Assembly (NCBI RefSeq): GCF_902498825.1
Contig: NZ_LR701459.1
Span: 1,308,001 to 1,372,000, forward strand
DNA from: Rhizobium sp. EC-SD404
Lineage (GTDB): Bacteria; Pseudomonadota; Alphaproteobacteria; Rhizobiales; Rhizobiaceae
Direction: 5' to 3'
Length of the DNA stretch: 64,000 nt
The position numbers and the translations under genes are program-made. Shown here piece after piece: positions 62,927 to 64,000 of this stretch; position 1 is the first letter of the stretch, and the number at the start of each line of letters is the position of its first letter. The notes beneath the pieces are model-generated. The model saw nothing but the letters and a program-made list of their open reading frames with translations, ran no database searches and was not told the DNA's origin.

Positions 62927-63648
62927 ACCGCGTAAACCTCCGGCATGAAGCTGTAGCCGCCGCCGCGGTGGGTCTGGATGATCGTCGGGTTCTTGGGGTC
63001 GACCTCCACCTTGCGGCGCAGGCGGCTGATCTGGTTGTCGATCGACCTGTCGAAGGGATCGGCTTCCCGCCCGACAGTAAGGTCGAGCAACTGGTCGCGG
63101 CTTAAGACCATTCCGGGGTGTTCGACGAACACTTTCATCAAACGAAACTCAGCCGTCGACAGGGGGACGCCGACGCCGTCGTCGCTTTGCAGTTCGCGGC
63201 GCCCCAGATTGAGTATCCAGCGATCGAAGCGCATGGATCCCGTGCGCCGGGCGGCACGCTGCGGCGGCAGGCTGTTGACCCTGCGCAGCACGGCCTTGAT
63301 GCGCGCCAGAAGCTCGCGGGAGGAGAAGGGCTTCACGAGATAATCGTCGGCGCCGAGTTCCAGCCCGATGACACGGTCTGTCTCTTCTGTGCGGGCCGTC
63401 AGAAAGATGATCGGGATGTCCGGACCGGACCGGGCACGCAGTTCGCGGCACAGAGTAAGGCCGTCTTCGCCGGGCATCATGATGTCGAGAACGACGAGGT
63501 CCGGTGCTCCTCTTTCCACAAGGCGGCGCAGTGCCGTGCCGTTCTCGGCCGTGCTCACCCTGTAGCCCTGTTGCTGCAGGTATTTGCCGACCAGCTCGCG
63601 GATTTCGCGATGATCATCGACGACGGCAATGTGCGGCACGTGCTCCAT
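62923..63648 (-). CDS. OmpR-family response regulator
   Basis: 241 residues. Receiver domain 1-120 with acidic pair D11/D12, phosphoacceptor D55 in LVVLDIMMPGEDG, Thr in IIFLTARTEE and Lys in LVKPFSSREL. C-terminal winged helix with LLDLTVGREADPFDRSIDNQ and SRLRRKVEVDPKNPTIIQT. This sequence is close to the OmpR/TctD/ChvI branch. Paired with the kinase below by a 4-base overlap. Phased TGTA repeats 70-140 bases upstream may be its own binding sites. Confidence 0.92.
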   Translation of the reverse strand: MEHVPHIAVVDDHREIRELVGKYLQQQGYRVSTAENGTALRRLVERGAPDLVVLDIMMPGEDGLTLCRELRARSGPDIPIIFLTARTEETDRVIGLELGADDYLVKPFSSRELLARIKAVLRRVNSLPPQRAARRTGSMRFDRWILNLGRRELQSDDGVGVPLSTAEFRLMKVFVEHPGMVLSRDQLLDLTVGREADPFDRSIDNQISRLRRKVEVDPKNPTIIQTHRGGGYSFMPEVYAV

Positions 63649-63716
63649 GGCGGGCCTCAGAGTCTGAAGGACGATTTTCTTATAGCGCCGTCATGCCCAC
63701 GACGCTCGCGCGAAAC

Positions 63717-63787
63717 TGTATCCGTTTGTAACGGCGCTGGCGCGGAGCCGGGGTGCGGGCGCCGGGGCGGATACAAATCAGTACAAA
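63717..63787. promoter_or_regulatory. Two phased-repeat boxes, candidate response-regulator sites
   Basis: Plus strand TGTA-N6-TGTA at 63717-63730; minus strand TTTGTA-N4-TTTGTA at 63787-63772. Both repeat every 10 bases, the spacing bound by OmpR-type dimers, and the two boxes face each other. They lie upstream of the response regulator and may serve autoregulation or a gene beyond the window. Confidence 0.5.
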
Positions 63788-64000
63788 CGGCGACACTGCC
63801 GGCACAGCCCCGCGACCGACGGCGCATAGCTTGCTCCTCGAAGCAGCGGTCACCCCCATCTTTGCCCCGTGGATGCGCCCGGGACACTGACCTCCGCCGC
63901 TGCTTTCGGAGGCGCGGCTGGCGCAAAGCCAGCGCGTCTCCGTCCCTGTCATCCGGCCCTGGTGGGATCTCCCATACGGGCCGCACTGCCGATGCGGAGC
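63788..64000. other. End region without a supported gene; two stable hairpins
   Basis: I see no convincing gene from 63649 to the window end. Short frames exist on the minus strand but lack ribosome sites and family features. Two strong stems occur: CCTCCG/CGGAGG at 63891-63912 and GCTGGC/GCCAGC at 63917-63933. They may belong to a leader or an RNA, or to a gene starting beyond the edge. Confidence 0.4.

Noticed and set aside
63657..63986. Minus-strand short proteins at the window end
   Set aside because: Arg-rich, no ribosome site, no family features; such peptides are often auto-annotated from structured GC-rich DNA.
1..64000. tRNA, rRNA, CRISPR, IS element or prophage
   Set aside because: I looked for cloverleaf-like segments, regular direct repeats with spacers, transposase motifs and terminal repeats and found none.

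Overview
This 64 kb stretch is GC-rich, tightly packed chromosome or large-replicon DNA. It almost certainly comes from an alphaproteobacterium of the order Hyphomicrobiales (Rhizobiales). The evidence is the ChvE/GguA/GguB/GguC sugar module with a nearby GbpR-like LysR regulator, the rhizobial-style phn locus, the L-arabonate dehydratase of the rhizobial type, and the number of ABC/TRAP uptake operons. I saw no tRNA, rRNA, CRISPR array, insertion sequence or phage gene. Most genes touch or overlap by 4 bases (ATGA). The window reads as a run of catabolic operons, each with its own importer and regulator.

Region by region: (1) 1-6080, a plus-strand operon with a polyamine-type ABC importer (the substrate-binding protein is cut by the window edge), an MBL-fold hydrolase, an aldehyde dehydrogenase and an agmatinase-family ureohydrolase; uptake and breakdown of a guanidino or polyamine compound is likely. 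An ABC1/AarF-type kinase follows (6152-7486). (2) 7635-15443, a quinate/shikimate locus: fused 3-dehydroshikimate dehydratase, NAD-type shikimate/quinate dehydrogenase, two paralogous GntR/FCD regulators, a TRAP importer and a type II dehydroquinase; together they would turn quinate or shikimate into protocatechuate. (3) 15468-31354, a 16 kb block all on the minus strand: aldose 1-epimerase, GguC, a YtfQRT-YjfF-type importer, SMP-30 lactonase, ChvE-GguAB importer, L-arabonate dehydratase, galactose/arabinose dehydrogenase and ketoglutarate semialdehyde dehydrogenase; this is oxidative L-arabinose/D-galactose catabolism with two ABC importers. A GbpR-like LysR gene is divergent at its head. (4) 32502-34610, a LysR regulator and a divergent aldo/keto reductase. 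(5) 34641-44410, the C-P lyase locus: phnF, phnGHIJKL, a hexapeptide acyltransferase, and phnDCEE. phnM and phnN are not in the window. (6) 44492-54042, mixed metabolic genes: aldehyde dehydrogenase with a TPP enzyme, a saccharopine-dehydrogenase-like protein, an exported epoxide-hydrolase-like protein with a divergent TetR gene, a DUF2233 protein, a single-chain aconitase X, and an unrecognised protein. (7) 54142-63648, housekeeping and signalling: YfcE-type phosphoesterase, RsgA, a GAF-GGDEF-PilZ diguanylate cyclase, an L,D-transpeptidase, two LysR genes, an exported MBL-fold protein, and an OmpR-type two-component pair. The last 350 bases carry no gene I can support.

Regulatory sequence stands out. 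Four of the substrate-binding-protein genes are followed by strong hairpins before the rest of their operon. There are clear palindromes beside the PhnF, TetR and one LysR gene, a three-unit Pho-box-like array before phnD, a sigma70-like promoter with an overlapping dyad before the shikimate dehydrogenase gene, and phased TGTA repeats upstream of the two-component operon.

No wholly new system is evident. The least explained items are the unknown protein at 53404-54042, the missing phnM/phnN, the role of GguC in place of a classical ketodeoxyarabonate dehydratase, and the aldehyde dehydrogenase/TPP enzyme pair. All family assignments rest on reading motifs and remembered family sequences; no search was run.
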